Below, piece by piece: positions 1-12,300 of a stretch of 64,000 nt of DNA (position 1 is its first letter; the number at the start of each line of letters is the position of its first letter). Location: assembly GCA_016946835.1 (NCBI GenBank), contig JACVTC010000096.1, positions 663,994 through 727,993 of the forward strand, read 5' to 3'. The notes under the pieces were generated by a model. It worked only from the letters and a program-made list of their open reading frames with translations. It ran no database searches and had not been told where the DNA came from. Source of the stretch: Neocallimastix lanati (nom. inval.) (taxonomy: Eukaryota > Neocallimastigomycota > Neocallimastigomycetes > Neocallimastigales > Neocallimastigaceae). The translations under genes and the position numbers were made by a program.

Positions 1-74
1 TTTGAGTTATTTTTGGTATCATCTTCTTCATTTAATTCCTTTTCAGAATCTATTCTACTAAGTTTGAATGACAT
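1..74 (-). CDS. 5' end of an unidentified protein gene (partial)
   Basis: The minus strand opens with ATG at 74-72 and reads 24 codons without a stop to the window edge, beginning MSFKLSRIDSEKE and continuing acidic and Asn/Lys-rich. Codon use is richer in GC than the flanking AT desert, and homopolymers start immediately upstream of the ATG. This supports a real coding start. Too little is present to recognise a family. It could also be an upstream exon only. Confidence 0.55.
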   Translation of the reverse strand, partial: MSFKLSRIDSEKELNEEDDTKNNS

Positions 75-578
75 TTTTTAATTGTTATATTTTATAATAA
101 TATTGAATTGTTGGTTTGTATATATATTACTATTCTTTAAAATGAATTATTTTAATTTTTATATATTTATATTAATTATATTATAGTAATAGACAATAAA
201 TAAATATTATAAATATTATAAATAAATTAATAAATTCTTAAAAAATAATATATTTAATAATAATTAACATGTTTTCTTTTTATTTTTTATTTTTTTATTT
301 TTTTTTTTTTTTTTCTATTTAATATGTATATATATTATTATAAAAAATTTCATTATATTAAAAAAAAAAAAATTAAAGTTTGTTTTTTCGTTCTTTCAAA
401 TAAATATATGTATATAAATTTTCTTTTTTAATTTATTTTATTTATTTTAAAAAAAAAGTATTTAAAGTTTGTTAGTTTTTCGTTTTTACAACAAAATTAA
501 AAAAAAAAATTTTTTTTTCTTTATCTTTTAAAAAGAAAAGATATAATTTTAATTAAATTTGAAAAACTTCTAATAAAA

Positions 579-610
<32 letters not shown>

Positions 611-858
611 TAAAAAATAATAAAATGTCTATTAAAAAATGCTTTAAAAAAACCAAAAATAATATTTAAATTAAATAATATAATAATATAAAATATATTT
701 ATAATTTTTTTATTATTCTTATATATGTAGTATTTATATATATATAGAAAAAAAGAATTTCAATATCTTTTATATTTGAATTTAATAATATTAGTTTTAT
801 ATTATTATTTATAGCTATACATAATGATTAATATAATTTATTATTAAATTACTTTATC

Positions 859-890
<32 letters not shown>

Positions 891-947
891 CAATGAGCAC
901 TTTATTTTATGTTAATTTTTTATTTTATTTTTTATTTTTCTTTTCAT

Positions 948-989
<42 letters not shown>

Positions 990-1345
990 ATTAAAAAAGG
1001 AAGAACGAAAGAAAAAAGAATATATAAAATAAAAAAAAAACTATATAAATCTTTAGTTTATTTATATATAATAATAATAATAATAAAGGTGAATAAATAA
1101 ATAAATAAATAAAAACTTTTTGTAGATATATAATTATACGAAAGAAAAAATAATATATATATATATATATATAAAATAATAAAAAGAATTCATAAATAGT
1201 TTTTATATATACTTTTTAATCTATTTTTTTTCTCTAATATATAATATAAATAAATGAAAAATATTATCTTAATCTTTTTTTTTTTTCTATTTTTCTTATA
1301 TTCTTTTTCTTTCATATATTTTTGTATGATAATAAGGATTAAAAT

Positions 1346-1386
<41 letters not shown>

Positions 1387-1787
1387 TTTATTTTATTTTA
1401 TGAATAAAAAAAAATAAGAAAAAAGAAAAATGGATAATAATAAAAATTATTTAAAATTTTCATCTTAATTTTATGTGAGTTTCTTTTTTCTTTTCTTTCT
1501 TTCCTTTTTTTTTTATAATTTATTTTTTTCTAATATATATTTTTGTATTATTTAAGGTATTAATTTTTTGTAAGGTAATAGTATATAAAAAGATATATAA
1601 AAAGAGATATTATCTATATATATTTTTTGTTTTATTATTATTATTATTATTTTTTTATTTTATTATTTTTTTATTTTTTTATTTTATTATTTTTTTAATT
1701 TTTTTTTATATTAATTTAAATATTAACTATTATTTAATTATTATTAAATAACTTTTTAAGTCCATTAAAAACTTTTAATTAAAATAA
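75..1787. other. AT desert between two divergent or tail-to-head genes
   Basis: The stretch is homopolymer T/A runs, ATT/TAA microsatellites and poly-T tracts of 30-40 nt (around 951-986 and 1346-1384). A 63-codon reading frame at 909-1100 is a poly-Phe artefact of the T run. I see no gene, tRNA or repeat family here. Confidence 0.7.
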
Positions 1788-2559
1788 TTACTTCATTGCC
1801 TTTGTATAACTCAAATAACTATTATTCTTCATATTTTCATAGGCAACATCCATAGATTGTTTTAAAATATCTGGATTAAAGTTTTTCTTTGTTCTTACTT
1901 CTTCAATTAATTTTTTACTAATTGATGCAGGTACACCAATTTCTTTATCACTACCTGGTACAATATAATTCTTCAGTATTTTTTCTAGGGTATTTTCAAA
2001 TTTTACTTTCAAATCACTTGATATTTCTGTTGTTTCAGGAAGATTTGGTGAAAAGCTACTTAACGGAGTCATTTGATATGTACTATGATTATTTTCATCT
2101 ACTTTTTTTATCCATAAAGATTGGCATTGAAAAAATTTACCAGCTTCTTCACGATATTTAACTGCTTCTAACCAGAATTCAAGGTTTTCTTTTTTTTTAA
2201 TTTATTACATTGAAATTGTTTTTTATTTTTTTATTTTTATTTTTGTTTTGTTTTTATGAATTATTACATATTTGTGTATATGATTTATATTTATTTATGT
2301 TAAAATAATAATAATAATAATAATTTAAAAATATAAAAATATGTATATATATAAATAATAACATATATATATATTAATTTTTATTTATAAAAAAGGAAAT
2401 AGAAATACAATAAATATTTTTATTTTTATATAAATAATATAATAAAATAATATATATACCTTCAGCGTGTTCTTTTTTTAGATAATCCATAAAGGTTTCT
2501 AATGACATTTTACCGCTGGTTTCCCCATTTAACAAATTGGCAAATGTATATTTTGACAT
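1788..2559 (-). CDS. RGS-domain protein (regulator of G-protein signalling), two exons
   Basis: Two exons, 2559-2460 and 2188-1788, join to a 166-residue protein. The intron (2459-2189) begins GTATAT and ends AAG and is nearly pure A/T; the split codon gives Glu. The protein is almost entirely one RGS domain: helix region SLETFMDYLKKE, then EENLEFWLEAVKY (matching the family's ENL-FW core), and downstream KNYIVPGSDKEIGVP and the final helices ending SYLSYTKAMK. RGS proteins accelerate GTP hydrolysis by G-alpha subunits at the plasma membrane. There is no membrane segment, signal peptide or second domain, so it is a minimal RGS protein. Intron placement follows sequence logic only and has not been tested with transcripts. 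The function class is fairly sure, the partner G-alpha unknown. Confidence 0.85.
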
Positions 2560-5500
2560 TTTGGTTTATGTTATTTTATATATATGTATTTTTTTTTTGT
2601 TTTAAAGTGTTTATATATATATGTTGTTACTTTTATATAATATAAATAAATTAGTTTTTTTTTTCTAATTTTTTTTGTTTTATTTTATTTTGTTTTAACC
2701 AAAATAAAAATAAAATAAAAAAAATTTTTTTTTCTTCTATTTGATAAGAGTTTTATTTTTAAATTTTTTTGTTTTTTTTTATTCGTTTTCTTTATTCGTT
2801 TTCTTTATTATATAATAAGTATATATATTTAATTATTTCAATTATTTCCACTTTTTTGAGAAGAATCTAATAATTGAACAAATAGAATTTATACAATTAT
2901 AGAAAAAAAATTTATTATTGAAAATATATACGAATAAAAAAATAAAAAAAGAATAAATTAGATATATATTAATAATTATTTTTATATAATAGAAATTATT
3001 TTATATTTTAATATTTTTTGAAAAAAATAATATAACTAAATAAAAATATGATATAATAGAAAAGATGAAGATATTTTCTATATTTTAATTTATCCTTGCT
3101 TTATCATATATATATATATTGCTTTTATTTTTTTATTATATCATATTATATATAAGTATTTAGAGTATTATAAATAATTTTTTTTAATATATTAAATTCT
3201 ATATTTTTAAATATTTATTATTATATATAGTGAGAATCATTTAAATAATATTTTTTTATTCTATTTAATTCTATATTATTATATATTTATAATTATATAT
3301 AGTGAGAATCATTTAAAGTTATAGTTGAAATGAATAATAAAAAGAATATATCGAATTTATTATTGCATTAAATTACTTTTTTTTTTTTTACTGTTATTAA
3401 TACATTTTAATTTTAAAATTTCTTCTTTCTCCTATTTATTTTATTGTATTATCCTAATAATTAAATAAAAAGAAAGTTTTAATTTTTATATTATGAATAA
3501 TAATCCTGATATTGTTTCTCCTTTGTTTTAGAAATGCTTTTTTAACTTTTTTATTTTTTATTACTTTTATATAAATAATATAGTTTTGTGATATAATTAC
3601 TTATATTTTTATTGTTTAATTTTATACAATACATTTGTAATCATCAAGTGTTTAAAAATACAAATGATAAAATATTCATTTTTCAAATAAAATATTTTCT
3701 TTGAATTATTTGTCTATTCATACATCATCAAATATAAAAAAAAAAAAGAAAAGAAAAAATTCTTTTCTCTCGAAGTAATGAGTCAAAATTTTTATTGAAT
3801 TTTTATTTTAAATAATTAATATTTCTTCAACAATATTATTATGTATTCTTTTTTCCTCTACTATAAAAAGATATCCTTTATTAAATATTTTTGCTAAATC
3901 ATTACTTTTTTTTCTTCAAGTTCAAACCTTTATAATATGTATATAATAGTTCACTTTTTTTTAAAAAAAAAAAAAAGGTAAAAAATTAAAATTAAAATTT
4001 GAAAAAAAAGAGGTAAAGTAATAATTTAAAAATATAATATTATAAATATTTAATAAAAAATATTAATAATTTACATTTTAAAAGAATTATATAAAATTTA
4101 TTTTTTCTTTATAAATTATCTTCCTTAATTTATTATAATATAAAATTTTATAATTTTATAAAATTAAATTATTTATAAATTTAATTTATTAATTTATTAT
4201 TGAAATAATTCTTTATTTAATATGGTTAATAATTTTTTAAAAAATAAAAAAAAAATAATTATAATAATAATTATTATTATTATTTAAATTCTCAAATTAA
4301 ATGATAAATAAATAAATAAATAAAATAAAATAAATGCAATTTATTTAATTTTAATTAATTAATAATCGAAATCAAGTTTTAAAGTTTTATACTTTTTTTT
4401 TCTTTAAAAAAAATCAAATATAAAATGAAATTCAATAATAATTATCGATAAAAAGTAAAATAAAATAAGATATAAAATTAGTAATTATCTCCCTCTTTTC
4501 TTAATTTCATATATTTATAATTACTTCAAATTTTTATATACATAAAAGCAATAATTATAATAATTATGATTGATAAAAATGACAAATAATAGATATAATA
4601 GAAATAATGAAGAATCGTTTTTCATATATGATATATATTATTTTAAATTAAATAAAGATAATAATATTCAATATTTTTTATAAAGCATTATTTTTATTAA
4701 TATAGAAAAATATAATAATAATAATTATATTTTTTTTTATCATTTATTTTACATTTTATTATATATATTGTTATATATTTTAATTAATTTCTTTTCAAAT
4801 ATATAAATATATATTTATTATTTTCCCTTTTTTCACTTAAATATTATTAATATTTATTATAGTAAAAAAAAAAAAAAACCTTTATCACAAAAAATCTTTA
4901 AATTAACATATTTTTAATTAATAAAATTTTATAAATTTTTTGTTAATAATTTTTGTTACAATTACTTCTTTAAAAATTTTAATAAATAAATAAATAAATA
5001 CTTTTTAAAAAAAAATAAATATAATGAATAAAATTAATTATGAATAAGAGTTATTAATAAAATTAAAAATATTCAATAAACTGGTTAGATTAATAAAAAG
5101 ATTAATTTTATATTTTCAATTATATAATTAAAAATATTTATTTAATTTTAAAAAATTACTACCTTCTTTTAAAAAAAAATGAGAGAAAAATAATAATTAA
5201 ATCAATAAAATAAAATAAAATTTTAATAAAAAACATTTAAATAAAATAAAAATATATGATTTTTTCTTTTTTTTTTTTTTTTATGTTTTATTTAAAAATT
5301 TTTAAATTCTTTAATTTCCATTTATAGTAAATTTTAATATTTCCAATTTTGTTAATAATAATTTTTTCAAATAATATTTTGTTGTTTTAATAATCACTTT
5401 ATTTAATAAATAATTTTTATACTACTATCTAATAATCAAGAGCGCTTGAGACTCTTAATCTATTGTTTTAATAATCACTTTATTTATTAATATATATTAA

Positions 5501-5822
5501 TTAACTTTTTACACTTTTCACATTATTTATTTTTTATTATTTTTCATTCATTAAATTTATATTTATCTCCTAATTCTTTAAAACTTTATTCTATTCACTT
5601 ATTTATTTTCTAATATTAAATTTTAATATTAAATCACATTTATTATTAAATTATTTTTATCTTATAAAATATAATAAAATTAAGTTATTATTAAATTAAT
5701 TATATTAAGATTTGTGGAATAACTTAATTTCTAACATATTTAAAAAAAAGAAAATTTTAATTTACCAAAAAAAGAAAAATAAAAATAAAAAATAAATAAA
5801 TAAATAAATATAAATTATAATA

Positions 5823-5854
<32 letters not shown>

Positions 5855-6120
5855 TACTAACCAATATTTTAAAAAAATAAAAAAATTAAGACAAAATTTA
5901 AAAAAAGAATTAATGGAAAAATAAAAGAAAAAAGGGAAAAATAATTAAAAAGATTATATAGAAGAAAAAATAAAAATAAAAACTTATGATATAAATCTTT
6001 ATATGTGTTCTTTTTATGAATTATAATTGAAAAATATTTTTTTTTATCCGTTGTTCTATATTAATTATATATATATATAGTTTAAATTTTGATATTCTGT
6101 AATAAATTTTTTATTTTTAC
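2560..6120. other. AT desert with short internal duplications
   Basis: No gene is visible. Short local duplications occur: a block ending in AGTGAGAATCATTTAAA is repeated near 3228 and 3300, and a TTGTTTTAATAATCACTTT block is repeated near 5381 and 5464. The rest is poly-A/T, TAAA microsatellites and simple AT sequence. Confidence 0.6.
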
Positions 6121-6240
6121 CTATGAAAATCAGTAAGGCTATCCAGTAGGGACTATATCCGCCTGTGCTATAGCACACGGAAGTGTTGTGACTACCTTAA
6201 TATTCCCATGCCTTGAGAGGGGCATAGGGGTACACACCGG

Positions 6241-6281
<41 letters not shown>

Positions 6282-6289
6282 ATGAAAAT
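6121..6289 (+). mobile_element. SINE-like retroposed element with poly(A) tail and 10-bp TSD
   Basis: A GC-richer block of about 110 nt (6131-6245) stands out in the AT desert. It is followed by an unbroken run of 34 A (6246-6279). The perfect 10-bp direct repeat CTATGAAAAT flanks it at 6121-6130 and 6280-6289, as target-primed reverse transcription leaves. The body can form a hairpin around GTGC-TATA-GCAC and a second around ATGCC/GGCAT. A weak tRNA A-box-like string (TATCCAGTAGG) lies near 6139, but no convincing B box is present, so the parental RNA is not identified. Mobilisation by a LINE machinery elsewhere in the genome is inferred. Confidence 0.75.
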
Positions 6290-6535
6290 TGAATATCATT
6301 GTATATCTATATATATATTTCTAATTTGTTATATTTAATTTCTTTTCAATTAAAAAAACCAATGGATTTATTTTTTAATTTTTATTACTATTATTTTTTT
6401 TATCAAAATACATTATTTATATAATCATTAAAAATTATATATATATTATTATAATTAATTCTCAACATAAATATCATAAATACTATTATACTTTTAATTA
6501 TAATAAATTATTTGAAATATAATATATGTATATCA

Positions 6536-6627
6536 CTATTATTATAATTAATTTTATAATAAACTCGATATAGGTAAAATTTATTTCATTTTATTTTCTC
6601 AACTTAATGAATTAGTCGTTAAGTTGA
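6536..6627 (+). repeat. Copia LTR 3' fragment with terminal hairpin
   Basis: About 90 nt match the 3' part of the Copia solo LTR at 33771-34684, including TTTTATAATAAACTC and the CAACTTAA/TTAAGTTG hairpin. It ends abruptly where the MULE terminal repeat begins. Confidence 0.6.
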
Positions 6628-7310
6628 ATGTTGAAATTATAACTGAATTGGAATCACAATTTCAGTAATTTACATTCCAATAATTAAAAATATTATTTAT
6701 TTAATTATAAATAATATATAATTATATAATTAATAATTAATATAAATACATGTTTAATATTGAAAGGATTATCTTAGGCCTAATAATTCTGAGAATATTA
6801 ATATATATAAGGTTTATATTAATAATTAATTTCAATTCTACATTTGATATAAAACAAATTTGTATATTTAATAATAAATATTAAATATTAAATTTATATT
6901 TTTGATAATAATTATTTTATTTTATTTCAATATGTATTATTATAATTATAATAATTATAATACTTTAAATTAATACAGTTCTATATATTAGAATATATAA
7001 TTAATATATTATCTATTTCTTATAAATAGATTAAATTATTTATATTAGAAATAGAGGACTCTCTTATAAAATTTTAGGAATTAGAATTATTATTTTAATT
7101 GTACGAATATTATAATTTTATTAATAAAATTTACTAAACTACCATTATTTAAAACCCACTGCTTATAAATTATTGCACATAAAAGTCCCACATATCACAT
7201 TTGACGTCACGTGTATTTTATTTATATTATTTTTTTACAACATTTTATATTAATTTTAAGAATGTGAAGCATTTCGACATAATTTATGTATAATCATCAT
7301 AAAATTTTGT
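6628..7310 (+). repeat. MULE left terminal inverted repeat
   Basis: Reads as the imperfect reverse complement of 15345-16147. Matching landmarks are TCTTAGGCCTAATAAT (6772 and 15995), CCCACATATCACATTTGACGTCACGTG (7186) against its complement near 15538, and CATTTCGACATAATTTATG (7271) against 15363. Confidence 0.8.
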
Positions 7311-7370
7311 ACAATGTGTATAATATATGTAATACGCCACTATTTTCAACGTATATTTTTATTTATTGTT

Positions 7371-7540
7371 TTTTAGCATTAAAAAAATAAAATAAAAACA
7401 AAAAAAAGAATAAATAAAAGAATAAATGTATTTTAGCATTAAAAAAATAAAATAAAAACAAAAAAAAAAAAGAATAAATAAAAGAATAAATGTATTTTAG
7501 CATTAAAAAAATAAAATAAAAACAAAAAAAGAATAAATAA
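7371..7540 (+). repeat. Three-copy minisatellite (about 60-bp unit)
   Basis: Three near-perfect units begin TTTTAGCATTAAAAAAATAA at about 7371, 7432 and 7494. Differences are confined to poly-A run length. It lies inside the MULE between the left terminal repeat and the transposase 3' end. Confidence 0.85.
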
Positions 7541-7744
7541 GTTTTCTGTTGAGAATTTTATTTTATTTTTATTTTTTTTTAATTTTATTTTATTATTATA
7601 TTTTATTATTAAATATTTTAATAATAAAACCTTTCCATTTTATTTTATTCAAATAAAATAAATAAAATTATATATTTTATTATTAAATTAATTAAATAAT
7701 AAAATAAAATTTATTATAATATTAAATATTTATTATTAATAAAA

Positions 7745-7900
7745 TTTAAATATTGATATTGATATTAATAAAATATTTTGATATTGATATTAATGAAATA
7801 TTTTGATATTGATATTAATGAAATATTTTGACATTGATATTAATAAAATATATTGATATTGATATTAATAAAATATATTGATATTGATATAAATATAATT
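7745..7900 (+). repeat. Five-copy tandem repeat of a 30-bp AT unit
   Basis: Units of the type ATTGATATTGATATTAATAA repeat about five times with single substitutions. Similar short GATATTGATATTAATAA strings recur inside LTRs E and F (for example near 52320 and 51470), so this may derive from LTR sequence. Confidence 0.7.
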
Positions 7901-8011
7901 TAAACTATATATATTCTAATTAATTATTATTCATATATTTAGAGTGTATTTAATTCTATTAAACATTTATACCATAAATCAATGATATCATTTTTTCACA
8001 TTTTTTATCAA

Positions 8012-8183
8012 TTAATCGGATTCCTTTTTTTTTGTATTTTTTAATGAAATCATTGATTTCATCAGTTTTTGTTAATATTCTTTTTTTTTTTTCCAAACTC
8101 CTTCAATTTTCCTTTTGTAATTATTGTAAGATAAAGATTCTTCTCTTTTTAAATGATAAATCAATTCATAGAAAGAAGGTTTT
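8012..8183 (-). pseudogene. C-terminal piece of the MULE transposase
   Basis: This is the continuation of the transposase pseudogene at 13522-14710 on the far side of the nested LTR element. With the element and one GTTTT copy removed, the minus-strand frame runs straight through the insertion point. It reads the family's usual tail, including FYELIYHLKRE and NYKRKIEGVW, then a poly-A run of 12 where the frame slips before the last residues and a TAA at 8014-8012. The two pieces were therefore one gene when the LTR element landed. Confidence 0.8.
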
Positions 8184-8727
8184 TGTAAAGATGTGATTAT
8201 CCCAATCACATTTTAAATTAAAATTTTTTCTTGTGCAATTCAAAAATGTAAATTATTCTTTGATTTATAAAATAATAAGCAAAGTAAATAAATCATATGA
8301 ACTAAATTTTTGAATTATATTCTTTAAGCCACAAGATAAATTTTTAATGTAATAATTTTTATAAAATTTAATTCTGAGAAAATTATTGTTGTAAAATAAT
8401 TTAAATGAATTAATTAAAGTTTAAAACAAAATAAATTAATAATTTATTTTGTGAAAATTAAGTTTCAAAATTTAATCATGACTCCTTTAACATTGTTTTT
8501 AAATCGAAAATAAATAAAGACTTTACTTATAATATTAAAATAATAAATAGATAATAAATGTACTTAATTTTAATTATTTAGTATTTAGTTTAATTAATAA
8601 TTATATTTTTCTAAATTTAGTTATAGTTTATAAATTTATTATTTAATAAAATTCATTAGGATAGTTTTATATTAAAATATATGTAATTTAAATAAAACAA
8701 TATATTATCAATGTATTTTAGGAAAAG

Positions 8728-8735
8728 TATAAATA
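8728..8735 (+). promoter_or_regulatory. TATA box of the LTR promoter
   Basis: TATAAATA lies 38 nt upstream of 8766, the base at which the self-primer complement begins. This is the spacing expected for an RNA polymerase II start. The 3' LTR carries the same box at 13360-13367. Confidence 0.7.
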
Positions 8736-8765
8736 GAAGATACTTTTCACATTTTTTTTCTCGAT

Positions 8766-8776
8766 GTAATTGTTAT
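8766..8776 (+). promoter_or_regulatory. Predicted mRNA 5' end acting as self-primer
   Basis: GTAATTGTTAT is the exact reverse complement of the 11 nt directly after the 5' LTR (8890-8900). In Tf1/sushi-type elements the first 11 nt of the mRNA pair with the primer-binding site and are cleaved to prime minus-strand synthesis. The length, position after the LTR and distance from the TATA box all fit. Confidence 0.8.
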
Positions 8777-8889
8777 TTTTAACAAATAACTATTAAATAT
8801 TAATAAAATATATTTTAATAAAAAATTTTTAATAAAATAAAATTTATTGTATTTTGTTATTGTAATCTATTTTTGTGTTTTCTTTTACA

Positions 8890-8900
8890 ATAACAATTAC
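8890..8900 (+). promoter_or_regulatory. Self-priming primer-binding site
   Basis: ATAACAATTAC starts on the first base after the 5' LTR and pairs perfectly over 11 nt with 8766-8776. Pairing stops at 8901 (C opposite T). It does not start TGG, so tRNA priming is unlikely. Confidence 0.8.
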
Positions 8901-9343
8901 CTTTTATTTTACAAAATACGTTGCAATAACAGAATCCGCAAGCTGAAGATTTTTTTGGTCTACCGCCGGTCAAGAGATTTTATTCAGAGCTAACCAATTT
9001 GGAATCAATAATTGGACTGTAATCGAGGACCACAATTCAGGGCTTAAATGAACATTGTATCTAGTAATACAGACTAAAACAAGTGAAAAAACTCCTTCTA
9101 ATAACCAGAAAAAATATAATTCTTCAAAATTAATAAGTCATTTATAAAAAATTAGTTTACTCGACCGTCACCATACATAATTGGATAGAGACCTGGTCGA
9201 CTTTACTAATATAATTATAAAGTTATTAATTTTGAGAAAACAAAACAAAACAAAGCAAAAAATAAATAAATAAATAATTAATAAATTTTCTTAAATTGGA
9301 AGACTTAGAAAGACTCTTTGAAACATTATCCTTGGAAGAGATA
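8901..9343 (+). other. Untranslated leader of the chromodomain element
   Basis: About 440 nt between primer site and ORF start, less AT-rich than the surroundings. No hairpin repeats like those in elements C and E are visible. The reading frame is open from 9278, but no ATG occurs before 9344. Confidence 0.6.
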
Positions 9344-12300
9344 ATGGAGAATCACGAAGAAAACAATGCATTTGGTGTAATTAATAAGCCGCCATCATTT
9401 ATTGGAAGAAAATGCGACCTTGAGGGATTCCTTACAAGGGCAGAACTAGCAATGGAATCCCGACCAAATCAATTTAATAACGATGCAGCAAGAGTAAGAT
9501 TCCTAATGTCTTACATGCTTGGGAAACCTTTGGAATGGGTCTCTTGCTTGCGTAGGAATAATAGTCCATTACTTAACTCATACGATGACTTCGTGAAAGA
9601 GTTAAAATCAAACTTCGGTGATTATACCAGCGAATCCATTGTTGCCAATAGTAAGCTGTGTAGTATTTATCAGAAGAAGAATGGGCACGTATTTGAATAT
9701 ATTTCAGAATTTCAAAGGATCGCTCAATACTCTGACTTTAATGAAAGTGCAAAAATATATATGTTCATTAGAGGATTAAAACAACCTTTAAGAGAGAAAC
9801 TTGCTTTAATCGATCCAAATCCTAGATCTCTTGATAGGTTAACTACTACAGTATTAAATATAGAAAGCTTAATTAGAAGAAACGTGGTAGATTTTTTTAG
9901 TAATACTGCTGTGCATAACGACCCAATGGACATCGACCTTTACCGTATAAAAAGAGGTCCCAATGAGAGAAAGTATACTTACCGTCCAATAAAGTATAAA
10001 GAAGAAAAGAAAGATTATTCTGAAGAAAAAAAGAAAGGCGTTTGTTTTCTATGTAAACAACCAGGACACCTTAAGTTCAATTGTCCAAATAGGATTAAGC
10101 CAAAAAACTTAAGGTTAATTATGAAGGGAAAGGATACCGATGATAGTGTTATGGGTAACTTTTCAAATATGCGTAGAATAAGAAGACTTACTGGACAAGA
10201 AGAACTTTTAATGATGAGGGAAGTTACTTGTGAAGACAAAAATCACCAAAAAACAAATATTTTAGATTTTTTTATCAAGACTAACGAGATTGAAGAAAGC
10301 AAGGTTAAGGTTCTTATTGACTCTGGATCCGACTTAAATTTTATTCATCCGGAGGTCGTAAAGAAACTTGGTATTAAGACAGAAAGGATCAATAAATCTT
10401 TTAGCGTCTCAGGACTTGGATATGGAATCGCTAATGTCACTAAAGAAACTGAAAAATGTATTCTACGTTATAAGAACCACTTAGAAATTATTCAATTTTA
10501 TGTTCTCCGAATCCCAGATGTAGATGTGATTCTAGGACTACCTTGGATTGATAAGCACAGTCCAAGTAATTACCATGATGCTAAGAAAATCGCTTTTAGT
10601 TCTGGTTTTTGTGCTCGCCATTGTAATAATGGAAAAAGAAGAAGAAGCAAAAGAAAAAGGACTACTAAGAGAAATAAGATGGCTATTCTTGAACAAGAAC
10701 TTAAAGTAACTGATGAAGAAAAAAGGGAAGAACCATCCTGTTCAAGATCCACTATAAAATACTATTCTGACTCCGAATCCGAACCCGAACCATATTTCAA
10801 AGGACGAGTTGTTCGAACTATAAATGATGAATCCGATAGTGATTATGATTTAGATGATAATTTTATGTACAATAGTATTAGTGAAAGTGAATTAGAAAAA
10901 AGTTTAGAATGTGAAAATAATAGTGATAGTATAGTTAAAAATGACTCATGTAATAATATTAATTCATGTAATAATATTAATGTTTCATGTAAAAAATTTA
11001 AATCTTGTAACGAAAATGAAAATTTAAATAAAAATCTTACTTTCCCTAGAAAACCAGAAATGCTCTCTCAACGACAAATTCGTTGGTACGAATTTTTATC
11101 TAGATTTGATTTTAAGCTTATTTATCGTGCTGGAAAGAAGTCTGGCAAACCTGATTTACTCTCAAGAAGAAGTGATCATTTATTCGCCAATTTACGAACT
11201 GTGTCAAAATGTTGTTTAACAATTAGTAAAAAATCTAGTGATTCTCTCATTAATTCCATATTGTCTTCATTAAATTCGGATGAATTATTTTGTAAAATTA
11301 AAACTTATTTAAGCAACAATTCCTCATCTTCGCCTCCTATAAATAATATAAATAAAGTAAAAATTGATGAGGAAGGATTTCTACTTTTTGATAATTTGAT
11401 TTATGTTCCTGAATCATTAAGAACGAGGATTCTTGAACTTCATCATGATTCAGTTTCTGCTGGTCACTTTGGTATTAAAAAGACGTCCGAACTTATTTCC
11501 CGTAATTTTTGGTGGCCAAAATTATTCAATGATGTTTCAAGGTTTGTTAGGTCTTGTGAGATTTGTTGTAAAAACAAGGTCCCACGTCATAAACTTTACG
11601 GTCTTCTTTCACCTCTTTCTACACCGAATAAACCGTGGTCTGAATTATCTATGGATTTTATTGTTGATCTGCCTAAGTCTAAAGATCTTACTTGTATTAT
11701 GGTTGTTGTAGATCGTTTAACTAAAATGGCACATTTTATTCCCTTTCGCTGTCTTCCTACTGCTGCCATTGCCGCTGATGCTTTTCTTTCTACTATTTTT
11801 CGTTTGCACGGCTTACCGGAATCTATTATTTCTGATAGAGGTTCTCAGTTTACTTCTGCGTTTTGGAACAGACTATGTAGCCTTTATGACATTGAACATT
11901 CTCTTTCTACTGCTAATCATCCTCAAACAGATGGTCAAACGGAGAGGGTGAACGCGATATTGGAACAATATCTCCGTTGCTTCATCAACGAAAGACAAAA
12001 CAATTGGGCTGATCTTTTACCATTTGCTGAGTTCTCATATAATAACTCTATACAGCAATCAATTAATCAAACACCATTTTTTGCAAATTATGGATTTAAT
12101 CCTAAAGCTCATCCAGAAATTCCATCTAATAAAAGACCTAGTAGGGCGGAAAAACGTGTAATTGAGATTAATGAAAATATAAATTTTTTAAAAGAGAATT
12201 TACATAGAGCAAAAGAAACTTATAAGAAATATGCTGATCAAAAAAGAATGGATCCTCCTAAATTCGAAGTTGGTGATAAAGTTTGGTTACTTAAAGGAAT

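Larger units (their letters stand above)
8184..8889 (+). repeat. 5' LTR of the chromodomain element
   Basis: 706 bp, TG...CA. It contains a TATAAATA promoter box at 8728-8735 and the predicted transcript start at about 8766. No difference from the 3' LTR was found by eye. Confidence 0.95.

Noticed and set aside
909-1100. 63-codon frame with poly-Phe
   Set aside because: Produced by a long T run in AT desert; no start context, domain or codon bias.
6131-6245. Possible tRNA gene or self-cleaving ribozyme
   Set aside because: No four-arm fold, no proper B box, and no hammerhead, HDV or twister core that I can find; TSD and poly(A) explain it as a retroposed copy.
7371-7540. Regular repeats that could be taken for a CRISPR array
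   Set aside because: Only three units, no unique spacers, pure A/T and eukaryotic context; it is a minisatellite.
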